Part shown: in pieces, positions 36,445 through 46,044 of the stretch
Position numbering within the stretch: the stretch's first letter is position 1
Layout of the letters: every line of letters begins with the position of its first letter
Assembly: GCA_018648645.1 (NCBI GenBank)
Contig: JABGQS010000001.1
Span: 1-64,000 of the forward strand
DNA from: Clostridia bacterium
GTDB taxonomy: Bacteria; Bacillota; Clostridia; Christensenellales; SZUA-584
Length of the DNA: 64,000 bases
Direction: 5' to 3'
Notes under the pieces: generated by a model
The model's database searches: none
What the model saw: only the letters and a program-made list of their open reading frames with translations
Told to the model about the DNA's origin: nothing
Made by a program: the position numbers and the translations under genes

Positions 36445-39400
36445 CGCTGACCCCCAATTCCGCCTTGTCGAACGGTTCCATTTGCCGATACTCATTGCCG
36501 CCGTAACCTTCGTCCATCTGGCACACCGATTTATATTCGCAATATTCGCAAACGTGATCACCCGGCGAAGTTTCTGTTGGGTGGATGTCAGCTTCACCGC
36601 TGTATATACCGACAGCCGCGTCAGCGATTAGCTTGTTTGTGAGGTTAAGGAGCGCATCAAGCTCGGTTGCTGTAAAAAACTTGTTTTTTGCGATGCCGTT
36701 TAGCGCGCCTTTTGACGTGACTCGTTGGTCCATAGCAGTAAAACCGCCGTTCTCGTACTGCGTGGAAAAGCTTTGCAGAACATCAACATCGTTTAGCGAT
36801 ATTCCAAGCAGGCGGCGGTCTTGTGCCAGCTCGGTTTCGCTTTGTTTAAAGCCTTCGCCGATTTGCATATAGTAACCGCCGGACGGCAGGAGAGAGTTCG
36901 CTTCCAACAGCCGTCGAGCGGCTTCGATATATATCGGCAATTGCAGCGCGATACCGTTTGCAAACTGCTCCAAGGAAAAGCTTTTTGCGGAGGATTTGTA
37001 GTCGATTATGCGGAAGTATCCATCTGCCGTGTCGATTCTGTCGATTTTCCCCGATATTGTGACTTCTCCGAATTTTGTCTGTATCGCAATGTTGTCGAAG
37101 CTTTGCTCGCTTGCGAATATTTGAGCTTGAGTGTCGTCAAAGTGCATTTTGATGCGCTTGGTTGTATTAATAAGCTCTTGTGTTAAAAGCGGGTACAGCA
37201 TTTTGAACCGCTCGTCTTCAAGCAACTTCGCGTTGTCGTATTGCTGCGCGGCGGTTTGTGCAGAGGCGACCGCACGATTTTGCACGTCGTCAAAGCTGAT
37301 ATGCCGGATGTCAGCCTTGTCGTCAATCAGACTGTTTGCAAATATGTCGAGCGCAAGATGAAGGTATGAACCCGTGTCGAGCGCGTTGATAAACTCTCGC
37401 AATGGCTTGGCCTTGAGCCCGCGTTCCATAAAGTGCGCAAACGGACATTTGTAATAGCTCTCTATGCGCGTTGCGCTGCACTTGATGCCTCCGTACAAGT
37501 CTACTGCGTCGGCTTCGCCAAGCGCTACTGCGGCGTTGGTTCTGGTGAGGATTCTTCGCGCTTTGGTTTCCCATTCGGGCTGTTGCAAATATGCTGCGCA
37601 CGTGCGGATGAGCGACTGCGCAGGCTCGCCGCCGTTCAGTACGTTGCAGATTTGAGAAAGCACGGATGATTCTGCGCTCTTGAGCGACGCGATTGGCGAG
37701 TGTTTATCTATCTCTAGCTTGGGGAAAATACGCCTTATGCGGTCGATTAGCACGGAAGGTGGTGAAGCTGTGTTATAGCTTATGTACAGCTTGTCTTTTG
37801 GCTTGACGAGTGCTGTATAGATTTTCAGCTTTTCTGCGCCGAGATCGGGTACGCCAATGTCGATGCCGATAGCGAAAAGTGCCTCCCGCTCTTGCGCTGA
37901 CATGATACCGGGCGGCTCGTTCATTGAAGGCCAGACGCCGTCCTGCACACCGGCGGCGAAAAGCACGTCTATGTTTTGTAGACGTGCCAGCGATATATCA
38001 AAAATGCTAACTTCGTCGGTGGAAGGCGGGATTACGGCAATTTTGGTGGCGGTGCAGCCCGTTTTGATAAGCTCGATAAGCTCGGCTGGGGGTATTGCTT
38101 GGTCACCAAACACATTTGATATGCCATGTAAAACCTCTATGGTTTTCTCGAAAACCTGAGCGTAGTATTCGCGCTGCTCGGCCATTTGCAGCTCGCCGAG
38201 TGTGTCGCAAAAGTCCAACAATTTCTGCTCAACATCGCAGTCACTTAGAAACTTTGTGATGGCACTAATCTGTTTTTTTGCGCTAAAACTCTTTAGCCCG
38301 TCCTCGAGAGCGAAAAGAGGACGCATCACCGATTTGCGTATTGTTTCTGCCTGCTGCGCATCTTCGCCGCGCCAAAAAGTGCTGCCAAAGTGCCAGCCTT
38401 TGTAGGCGTGGTTTTGTGCGTACTTTCGGACAGTTTGGCGGTTAAGCTCGCTTGTTGCAGAGAATTTGCTATATACGTAACCAAGGGTGTAGAGTGCATC
38501 GCCGGCAGCGGCGAGCAAGGACTTGTTTAGGAAATCAAAAAAGGTGTTGTCGCTTAGCGCGCGCCGCTCGTCGATGAAAAAAGGAATGTCGCTGAGTTCA
38601 AATTGCATTTTTAAAATAGGCACATATTGCGGCAGGTTGCCGACAACAACGGCGATGTCGGAATACCGCTTGCCATCCGCGACCTCGGCCAGTATCGCAG
38701 ACGCGATGATGTCGACTTCGCCCTGCATATCTTGAGCCTGCCGCATTGCTATATTTGATGTGGGAAGCTGATATGCGTCGTACGGATACTTGTATAGATT
38801 GGCTTCAAGATGCCGCAGCTCATCGTTTGTGTATCTAACATCATCGCTCTTAAGCTCGATTTCCTTTACCGATTTACCGGTGGATTTGGCGGCGTTGATA
38901 AAGCGCTGCATATCAGCGGCTTCGGTGGCGAACAGACCCTCATCGCTGCCGCTGCCTTGGTGCCGAAATGCGGCAAGGGTGTCGCTGCTGTACTCTATGA
39001 TTTTGGCTATCATCAGCATAACGGCCGGACAATAGCTGTCCATGCCGTCGATGACGACGTGTGCACTTTTAAGAAACTGCGCAGAGTGTGCTTTTGCTGC
39101 GGCCAGTGCGTACATGTCGTCGCTGTCATATTTGTCGCCGCAAAAAGAAAGGTATTGCTCGAAAATGTCGGCAGTATCGTTGAGCTTCTGCTTTATTGCG
39201 CTGTCTTGCGTTTTTGCCTGCCTAAGGCTCTCCGGAGTTTGGTTATAGCTTTTTAGGCGGGTGATGAGCGCGCTTAGACAGCTTAGAAAATCGGGAGAAA
39301 CAGCCACGCCGTGAAACGGAGCGTCGAGCTCGGCAAGCGCTTTTTTGCACACCATCGCTTTTTGGGCGTTGGTGAGGAACGTTTCTGTGTCGTCGAGGAT

Positions 39401-39616
39401 GGCGTAGGCAAGCCGCTGTATGCTGAAAACCTGCAACCCGAGGATGCCGTTGACTCTGCAGTTTTGTATGATGTTTTTCTCGGTCTCGAATGTCAGCGAA
39501 CCCGGCACAATGACGATGACTTTTGCAAACGGGTCTGCGATTAAAGAGCTGATGTGCTCCGTCAAGCGGCGGCTTTTACCGCTGCCCGAGCGCCCTTTTA
39601 TAACTGTAACGCTCAT
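36434..39616 (-). CDS. addB: ATP-dependent helicase/nuclease subunit B
   Basis: KGRSGSGKSRRLTEHI; RIDTADGYFRIIDYKSSAKSF nuclease motif; CEYCEYKSVC iron-sulfur cysteines; overlaps addA start. Confidence 0.94.
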   Translation of the reverse strand: MSVTVIKGRSGSGKSRRLTEHISSLIADPFAKVIVIVPGSLTFETEKNIIQNCRVNGILGLQVFSIQRLAYAILDDTETFLTNAQKAMVCKKALAELDAPFHGVAVSPDFLSCLSALITRLKSYNQTPESLRQAKTQDSAIKQKLNDTADIFEQYLSFCGDKYDSDDMYALAAAKAHSAQFLKSAHVVIDGMDSYCPAVMLMIAKIIEYSSDTLAAFRHQGSGSDEGLFATEAADMQRFINAAKSTGKSVKEIELKSDDVRYTNDELRHLEANLYKYPYDAYQLPTSNIAMRQAQDMQGEVDIIASAILAEVADGKRYSDIAVVVGNLPQYVPILKMQFELSDIPFFIDERRALSDNTFFDFLNKSLLAAAGDALYTLGYVYSKFSATSELNRQTVRKYAQNHAYKGWHFGSTFWRGEDAQQAETIRKSVMRPLFALEDGLKSFSAKKQISAITKFLSDCDVEQKLLDFCDTLGELQMAEQREYYAQVFEKTIEVLHGISNVFGDQAIPPAELIELIKTGCTATKIAVIPPSTDEVSIFDISLARLQNIDVLFAAGVQDGVWPSMNEPPGIMSAQEREALFAIGIDIGVPDLGAEKLKIYTALVKPKDKLYISYNTASPPSVLIDRIRRIFPKLEIDKHSPIASLKSAESSVLSQICNVLNGGEPAQSLIRTCAAYLQQPEWETKARRILTRTNAAVALGEADAVDLYGGIKCSATRIESYYKCPFAHFMERGLKAKPLREFINALDTGSYLHLALDIFANSLIDDKADIRHISFDDVQNRAVASAQTAAQQYDNAKLLEDERFKMLYPLLTQELINTTKRIKMHFDDTQAQIFASEQSFDNIAIQTKFGEVTISGKIDRIDTADGYFRIIDYKSSAKSFSLEQFANGIALQLPIYIEAARRLLEANSLLPSGGYYMQIGEGFKQSETELAQDRRLLGISLNDVDVLQSFSTQYENGGFTAMDQRVTSKGALNGIAKNKFFTATELDALLNLTNKLIADAAVGIYSGEADIHPTETSPGDHVCEYCEYKSVCQMDEGYGGNEYRQMEPFDKAELGVSDER

Positions 39617-39689
39617 ATGTTTGCCTCCGGTGTATTGATAATATCACTATAACATAAATCGGTATGTTTTGGCAGATTTACGTTGATAA

Positions 39690-39744
39690 TTTTGGAATTT
39701 GTGGTACAATGAGTTTTGGATTTTGTGGTACAATAAAATTGTAC
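39690..39744 (+). promoter_or_regulatory. Tandem 21-bp direct repeat and GTACAAT-aaa-ATTGTAC inverted repeat upstream of the FAD-disulfide reductase
   Basis: ttttggaatttgtggtacaat (39690-39710) and ttttggattttgtggtacaat (39714-39734); palindrome 39728-39744. Confidence 0.7.
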
Positions 39745-39811
39745 AAAAAAATAGATATGACTAATAAACAAAAAGCGCGAATATGCGCGCCGAGAGAAAA
39801 GAGGTAAATGT

Positions 39812-41464
39812 ATGAAAGTTGTTATTGTGGGAGGCGTTGCGGGCGGTGCAAGCCTTGCTGCACGTTTAAGAAGATTGGATGAGAATGCGCAGATTGTGAT
39901 GTTTGAGAGAGGCAGCTACATTTCGTTTGCAAATTGTGGATTACCTTATTATATAGGCGGGATAATAACAGACCGGGATGAGCTGCTTTTGCAGACGCCC
40001 GAGTCGATGGGCGCGCGCTTTGACGTGGATGTGCGAATAAACAGCGAGGTTGTCGGCATCGACAGGGCGGCAAAGACTGTGCAAGTGAAGAGCGGTGGAG
40101 AGACGTATAGCGAGAGTTATGACGTTTTGGCACTCTCGCCGGGGTCTAGCCCAATTGTACCGAAGATGGAGGGCGTGGATAGCGATAAAGTGATGAAGCT
40201 TTGGACGATACCCGACATGGACAAGATTGCGGCTGCGGCAAAGGGCGCAAAAAGCGCGGTGGTTATCGGCGGTGGATTTATCGGTGTGGAAATGGCGGAA
40301 AACTTGACGCACGCGGGGCTGGATGTGATCTTAATCGAAATGATGGATCAAGTGATGCCGAATCTCGATTTTGATATGGCGCAGATTTTGCACAAGCACA
40401 TGAGCGCGAAAGGTGTGAAGCTGGCACTGAATCAAGGCGTGAAAGGCATTAAGGATACGGACGTGGGCGTTACTGTGATAACGGATAGGGCGCAGATTAG
40501 CGCAGGGTTTGCTGTGATGTCGATTGGTGTACGTCCGAACAGCGAGCTGGCAAAGGACTGCGGGCTGGAGCTTGGTGAACGCGGCGGTATCGTGGTGGAC
40601 GTGAGTCTCAAAACGAGCGATGAGAATATATACGCGGTGGGCGACGTTGCGCAAGTTAATAATTTTGTAAGCGGCGAGAAGACTATGATACCGCTGGCGG
40701 GACCTGCGAACAAGATGGGGCGCATGGCTGCGGACAACATATGCGGGATGAACCGCGTTTATAAAGGCACACAGGGCAGCAGCGTTGTCAAAGTGTTTGA
40801 CATGAGCGCCGCAAGTACCGGTTTGAATGAGAAGCAGCTTAGCGGCATGGGCAAGAAGATAAACGACGATTACAGGGTGACTGTGCTGCATCCGCTGAAC
40901 CACGCGGGGTATTATCCCGGTGGAGAGAAGATGTGCCTAAAGGTGATATTTGACACGGATGGCAAGGTGCTTGGTGCGCAGGCGGTTGGTGGCGAAGGTG
41001 TTGACAAGCGCATCGATGTGATTGCGACTGCGATACGATTTGGTGCGAGCGCGGACGATTTGCAGGAGTTGGAGCTTTGCTATGCACCGCCGTTTTCATC
41101 CGGCAAAGACCCTGTGAACATGGCGGGATTCACCGCTGAGAATATACTTGGCAACGTGACCGCCAACATCACATTTGACGAGCTTGCTGATTTACCCGAC
41201 GATACAGTATTGCTTGACGTGCGGACACCGGGCGAGGTGAAATGGGGCGCAATTGAAGGCAGCGTTAACATTCCTGTTGACGATTTGAGAGCGCGTATTG
41301 GCGAGCTTGATAAGGACAAGGATTATGTGGTGTACTGCGCTGTGGGCATCCGTGCGCATACCGCTTGCCGGATATTGATTAACAATGGGTTTAGGAGTGT
41401 GCGAAACCTTGCGGGCGGATATTCGACGTATGGAGTTGCAAGCAAAGATTATACGATTGGTTAA
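39812..41464 (+). CDS. FAD-dependent CoA-disulfide reductase-like protein with C-terminal rhodanese domain
   Basis: VVIVGGVAGGASLAARLRRLDENAQIVMFERGSYISFANCGLPYYIGG; VVIGGGFIGVEMAENL; C-terminal VLLDVRTPGEVKWGAIEGSVNIP...YVVYCAVGIRAHTACRIL. Confidence 0.94.
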   Translation: MKVVIVGGVAGGASLAARLRRLDENAQIVMFERGSYISFANCGLPYYIGGIITDRDELLLQTPESMGARFDVDVRINSEVVGIDRAAKTVQVKSGGETYSESYDVLALSPGSSPIVPKMEGVDSDKVMKLWTIPDMDKIAAAAKGAKSAVVIGGGFIGVEMAENLTHAGLDVILIEMMDQVMPNLDFDMAQILHKHMSAKGVKLALNQGVKGIKDTDVGVTVITDRAQISAGFAVMSIGVRPNSELAKDCGLELGERGGIVVDVSLKTSDENIYAVGDVAQVNNFVSGEKTMIPLAGPANKMGRMAADNICGMNRVYKGTQGSSVVKVFDMSAASTGLNEKQLSGMGKKINDDYRVTVLHPLNHAGYYPGGEKMCLKVIFDTDGKVLGAQAVGGEGVDKRIDVIATAIRFGASADDLQELELCYAPPFSSGKDPVNMAGFTAENILGNVTANITFDELADLPDDTVLLDVRTPGEVKWGAIEGSVNIPVDDLRARIGELDKDKDYVVYCAVGIRAHTACRILINNGFRSVRNLAGGYSTYGVASKDYTIG

Positions 41465-41486
41465 GCAGAATAGTTGATAGAGAGAG

Positions 41487-41520
41487 TAAAAGGTCTGTGC
41501 AATGCGCACAGACCTTTTTA
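41487..41520. terminator. Bidirectional terminator
   Basis: taaaaggtctgtgcaatgcgcacagacctttttа-type hairpin between convergent genes. Confidence 0.88.
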
Positions 41521-41545
41521 ATTTGTCAACGTATTGATGAAAGGG

Positions 41546-43711
41546 TTATTCTTCTGCGGTTTCGTGTTTTATATCTGCGCGTATGCTGATGTTGCGCAGG
41601 GTGGGAATGGTATCAAACTTGATTATGTATGACGCATTCTCGCTGTCGTAAGCGATGACTTCGCCGGCGCCCATGATGGTATGAACGACGCGGTCGCCCA
41701 CCGTAAAGCTGGGACCGTTTGCCATAACCTCGAGCATTTTCTCGCTGTTGGTGATGTTCCAGCCGGATTCGGACACGAGGGAGCCAGGAAGCTCGTTAGT
41801 ATATGTAAGCAGGGTTTTGTCTATGTTGAAGATGAACCGCGAAGGGTAGCGATATGAGCCGTCGAGGTTGCGCCCTTCTGCGTCGGTGAGAAAAAGCGAT
41901 TTTTGTGCGCGGGTGATTGCGACGAATGCGAGTCGGCGCTCTTCCTCCATGTTTTCGAGCGTCGAGGTTTTCTTGGAAGGGAACACGCCTTCCTCGAGAC
42001 TGCAAACGAAAACGTGCGGGAACTCGAGACCTTTGGCAGCGTGTACCGTCATCAGCTTGACGCTGTTCTTCTGCGAGGCGGCGTCTGTGTTTGTCATCAG
42101 CGCGACGCGGGAGAGGTAGCTGGAGAGAGTGCTTTCCTCGCCGCAGGTGGTCTCATATTCGTAGACCGATTGCTTAAGCTCTGCCAGATTGTCGAGACGG
42201 TCTTGACTGCCTTGCGTGCGCAGCATCTGCTCGTATCCGCTTTCGTCGAGCAGCGCGCTGAGGCGTTCGGAAATGGGGGCTTCCTGATCCTCGTTGCTAA
42301 AGCGCTCGATCAGCTCCAGAAACTGTCGCGCCTTGGTGCCTTTGAAGATGTCGTTGTCGATTGCGCGCTCTAGCGCGGTATACATCGAGCATCGGTTTTG
42401 CTCGGAGTACTCTGTCAGGAAAGCGATTCTGCGCTCGCCGATGTTGCGCTTGGGGGTGTTGACCACGCGCAGGAACGACAAGTCGTCCTTGAACTCGATG
42501 AGTCGCAGATAGGACAGCGTGTCTTTGATTTCCTTTCGCCCGAAGAACTGCACACCGCTGTAGATGGTGTAGGGCAGCTGCTCTTTGAGGAACACATCCT
42601 CGAGCACGCGGGTCACGAAATGCGCGCGATACAGTATGGTGATGTCGTGTAGAGGTATATCTTGGTCGGCAAGCTGCTTGATTTGCGACACAATCCATTT
42701 AGCCTCTGCCTGCGATGTTTTTGCGTGGTGGTAGATGGCATCGGTGCCATCCGGCAACAGTGCGATTAAGTCCTTTTTGATGCGGTTCTTGTTGGTACTA
42801 ATCAGTGAGTTTGCGACCGCGATAATCTGCGGCGTTGAGCGATAGTTGTCCATCATCTTGATTGTTTTCACATCGGGAAACGTTTTGTCGAAATCGAGGA
42901 TATATTTGATACTGGCACCGCGCCAAGTGTATATGGTTTGGTCGGGGTCGCCCACGATAAACAGGTTGTTGTGGTATGCGCACAGAACCTTCATCAGCTT
43001 GAACTGCAGCTCGTCGATGTCCTGATACTCGTCTACCATGATGTACTGGAGGCGCTGTTGCCATTTTGTTTTAATGGCATCGTTGACGCTGAAGATGTAT
43101 AGCACGAACTTAATGAGGTCGTTGTAATCGAGACCAAAGCACTTTTTCTGCTGGTATAGATAGCCCCAGAATATGATGTCGTCGCTAGACTGCGCATCAA
43201 GATACTTTTGGTGCAGCTCGCCGAGAGTCATAGCAATCAAGTGCTCGTAGTAGGTCGGGTTCTGTTTCAGCTTGCGGATTTCGATCATGTCACGCGCTTT
43301 GGCGAATGTCATGTGGCGCAGGGTTAGGTCGCGCTCTTCATAAACGATTTTGAGCATGGCGTCGATGTCGCTGTTGTCGAGAACGAGAAAGTTCTTTGGG
43401 TATTGCACGGAGTTGATGTCCTCTTGCAGCACGGTGACGCAAAAGCTGTGGAATGTGCTGATATAGCCCGTGTCGTTGTCGCCCGTAAGCGCACGGATAC
43501 GCTGGCGCATTTCGTTGGCCGACTTGTTGGTGAAGGTGACGCACAGGATGCCCGAGGGCATGATGCCGATTTCGTTGACGAGATAAGCAAAGCGATGCGA
43601 AAGCGCGCGCGTCTTGCCCGAGCCCGCACCCGCGATGACACGGATGAAGCCTTCGGTGGATGTGACAGCCTTGCGCTGCTGCTCGTTTAGCTCTTTTAGA
43701 ATATCCAGCAT
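41546..43711 (-). CDS. pcrA: UvrD/PcrA-family ATP-dependent DNA helicase
   Basis: LNEQQRKAVTSTEGFIRVIAGAGSGKTRALSHRFAYL, VDEYQDIDELQFKLM, GDPDQTIYTWRGA, TVHAAKGLEFPHVFVCSLEEGVFPS; C-terminal GDRVVHTIMGAGEVIAYD. Confidence 0.94.
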   Translation of the reverse strand: MLDILKELNEQQRKAVTSTEGFIRVIAGAGSGKTRALSHRFAYLVNEIGIMPSGILCVTFTNKSANEMRQRIRALTGDNDTGYISTFHSFCVTVLQEDINSVQYPKNFLVLDNSDIDAMLKIVYEERDLTLRHMTFAKARDMIEIRKLKQNPTYYEHLIAMTLGELHQKYLDAQSSDDIIFWGYLYQQKKCFGLDYNDLIKFVLYIFSVNDAIKTKWQQRLQYIMVDEYQDIDELQFKLMKVLCAYHNNLFIVGDPDQTIYTWRGASIKYILDFDKTFPDVKTIKMMDNYRSTPQIIAVANSLISTNKNRIKKDLIALLPDGTDAIYHHAKTSQAEAKWIVSQIKQLADQDIPLHDITILYRAHFVTRVLEDVFLKEQLPYTIYSGVQFFGRKEIKDTLSYLRLIEFKDDLSFLRVVNTPKRNIGERRIAFLTEYSEQNRCSMYTALERAIDNDIFKGTKARQFLELIERFSNEDQEAPISERLSALLDESGYEQMLRTQGSQDRLDNLAELKQSVYEYETTCGEESTLSSYLSRVALMTNTDAASQKNSVKLMTVHAAKGLEFPHVFVCSLEEGVFPSKKTSTLENMEEERRLAFVAITRAQKSLFLTDAEGRNLDGSYRYPSRFIFNIDKTLLTYTNELPGSLVSESGWNITNSEKMLEVMANGPSFTVGDRVVHTIMGAGEVIAYDSENASYIIKFDTIPTLRNISIRADIKHETAEE

Positions 43712-43875
43712 GTTGGTACACCGCCTTAAAACGACTATATCATATAGTATAGGCGCTTTCCAGTCCCAAAAAAGGGACGGGGGGAAGCGGGGTGGTTTAA
43801 TGGTAGATTTTTGGTCAGGTTATTGATATAATGGGATTAGATTTAGGTTAAGATAATATTTCTTTAGGAGCACAT

Positions 43876-45540
43876 ATGGGCAGACTTGAAAGTAACCGTG
43901 GTTATTTGTGTCAAGGAGTAGTCTCAATATTTAGTTCTATTTTAGAAAACGATTGGGATGGCATAAGTGTTAAATATGCAGCTGAAAGGGACAAAGTTGA
44001 CATAGCCCTCATTTATTCTGATGGTACTTTAAATAAAGCGGTCCAAGTAAGATCATCAATAAACGTATTTAGCAAGGATGATGTTCTTTCTTGGATTAAC
44101 GAAATAATGAATGATATAGATGCTCTTGAATATAATCTAATTATAATTGGGGAATGTAAAAAGAAAGCCAGCGCATTTATTGAATCTATAACAAAGTTCT
44201 ATTCTTTAAATATGGATAATGAAGCAAAGAGAAGTATTGCCGGTTTTGAAAGTGCTTTATCCCGCAATATGATAAGAATAACTGTACTGCCTTATGATGC
44301 AGATACATTATTTAGAGAAGTTAGTGACTCCGTTTATCGTTTTGCTTCATATAAGGATTTCTTAGTTGATCATCCAACCCTAGAGCAATTATCATATGCG
44401 CTGGTTTCATTGCCTATACTTTTTGGGACAAAAGGAGAAAATGTACGTAAAACGGATTATGAGAATAAAATTTTTAGGTGGTTAGAACATACGGTGAACA
44501 ATGAAACGGCGAGAACGGACACTTTTTCTGATTTGGATTTATTGGCTTATGATGGAATAGAAGAAGAGTTTAAGAAGAGTTTTCATGCTTACCATTTGTC
44601 TGATTTATCCTCATTTAAACTATATAAGGAGAAGCTGCTATCCGATGGCAAAGAACTAATAGATAAGATAAACTCGATGAAAATGAAATCCTTTGATCTA
44701 CAGATAGCCGACCATACTGATAATACTAAATCAGCAGATACAGATAAGATAAGCTTAGCGAAGGCATTTCAGTTTAAAAAAGCAGAACTTATCGATGATG
44801 AGCAAATAGATTACAAAGCAAGTATAAAGGAGTATTGGGGCATTGAAGTTAAAACCAGTTTTTTTCATGTTGGAAACCTGATACAAGAAAATATATTGAA
44901 TACCAGGATTGTGTATGAGGGAACTGATGTTGAAAAGGAAAAGCACAATTTGATAAATGTTTTGCTGTTTAACTATATTTTTATACTGAAAAGTATTGAC
45001 CATTTGTCCAAAGGAATGCAGCAGGTGCTATTCCTGCAATTAACAGTAGCGAATACAGCGAATATATCAGACAGTAATATTACGATAACGATTCCATCAA
45101 AAACAAATGATTATTGCTTGTTTGATTTTGATAGGGATTTAAGCAGCGATAATAAAGAAATGCTTGATGTAATGGCAGATATCTGGATTGAGAAAAAGAT
45201 TATTGGTACGCTCTTCGGGCAAAAGGCAAATTCGCAGGTTGGCACAGACGCTGATGAAAGTGTTTACGACAACCCACTGTTGATGCCGACATTTTTAGGA
45301 AATGCACCAAAGAAGAATCTGGAAGATATAAAAAAAGAAATAGCGTTATATCAAGCGGAAGAGAGTTCTGCCGGATTCGTAGAATATGATTTTAGCTCTA
45401 TACGTCCGGACGAATCTTTATGGCTGGAACCTTGGATGATGATATTACCAAGCACCAATGAATTTGAAATTCGCTACTCAATTCTTTCAGATGCCTTAGG
45501 CGGTAAGAAAGAGGGAGAGCTAGTGGTATCCGTTGAATAA
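43876..45540 (+). CDS. Uncharacterised 554-aa protein; putative restriction-endonuclease-like (PD-(D/E)XK) N-terminal domain
   Basis: RBS TAGGAG, ATG 43876. N-terminus GYLCQGVVSIFSSILENDWDGISVKYAAERDKVDIALIYSDGTLNKAVQVRSSINVFSKDDVLSWINEI resembles the E..DKVDI...G....QVKSS...F...DV..W pattern of defence-associated nucleases; family not established. Confidence 0.7.
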   Translation: MGRLESNRGYLCQGVVSIFSSILENDWDGISVKYAAERDKVDIALIYSDGTLNKAVQVRSSINVFSKDDVLSWINEIMNDIDALEYNLIIIGECKKKASAFIESITKFYSLNMDNEAKRSIAGFESALSRNMIRITVLPYDADTLFREVSDSVYRFASYKDFLVDHPTLEQLSYALVSLPILFGTKGENVRKTDYENKIFRWLEHTVNNETARTDTFSDLDLLAYDGIEEEFKKSFHAYHLSDLSSFKLYKEKLLSDGKELIDKINSMKMKSFDLQIADHTDNTKSADTDKISLAKAFQFKKAELIDDEQIDYKASIKEYWGIEVKTSFFHVGNLIQENILNTRIVYEGTDVEKEKHNLINVLLFNYIFILKSIDHLSKGMQQVLFLQLTVANTANISDSNITITIPSKTNDYCLFDFDRDLSSDNKEMLDVMADIWIEKKIIGTLFGQKANSQVGTDADESVYDNPLLMPTFLGNAPKKNLEDIKKEIALYQAEESSAGFVEYDFSSIRPDESLWLEPWMMILPSTNEFEIRYSILSDALGGKKEGELVVSVE

Positions 45541-45569
45541 CTATTAGTGAATACCTACACAACATATAA

Positions 45570-45600
45570 AGAAGCCTCCGCAATATAGGAGGCTTTTTTT
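45570..45600 (+). terminator. Rho-independent terminator
   Basis: agaagcctccgcaatataggaggcttttttt. Confidence 0.88.
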
Positions 45601-45651
45601 CTACCTAAAACAGCGATTTCACAATAAAATAAAAAAATTAATAATAAATAC

Positions 45652-45681
45652 TTGACAATAGTGTATGGCATACAGTATAAT
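45652..45681 (+). promoter_or_regulatory. padR promoter with embedded palindromic operator
   Basis: TTGACA 45652-45657, TATAAT 45676-45681 (18-bp spacer); TGTATG-g-CATACA at 45662-45674 inside the spacer. Confidence 0.75.
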
Positions 45682-45698
45682 GAGCACGAGGTGAGAAG

Positions 45699-46043
45699 AT
45701 GAGTGATAATAACGAGATTAAAACGAACTTATTCCTGGAGCTGAGACGGGGCACGATTACACTGTGTGTGCTGAGCCAGCTGACAGAGCCAAAGTACGGA
45801 TACGCGCTGGTGGAGACGCTGGACGAAAAAGGAATGCGCGTGGAACCCGGGACGCTGTATCCGCTGCTGAGAAGGCTGGAGAAGCAGGGGCTGTTGAAAA
45901 GCGAGTGGGAGACCACGGGCAGCAAACCGCGCAAGTATTACGTGCTTAGCGAAATGGGAGAGCAAGTGTATCTGGCGCTGACAGCAGAGTGGGGACAGAT
46001 GCGCGAAACGATTGATACGTTAACGAATGAGGAGGCAAAGTAA
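45699..46043 (+). CDS. PadR family transcriptional regulator
   Basis: LRRGTITLCVLSQLTEPKYGYALVETLDEKGMRVEPGTLYPLLRRLEKQGLLKSEWETTGSKPRKYYVLSEMG. Confidence 0.95.
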   Translation: MSDNNEIKTNLFLELRRGTITLCVLSQLTEPKYGYALVETLDEKGMRVEPGTLYPLLRRLEKQGLLKSEWETTGSKPRKYYVLSEMGEQVYLALTAEWGQMRETIDTLTNEEAK

Positions 46044-46044
46044 A

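Noticed and set aside
33187-39616. addAB as a novel defence system
   Set aside because: Standard AddAB recombination/degradation complex with canonical motifs and gene order.
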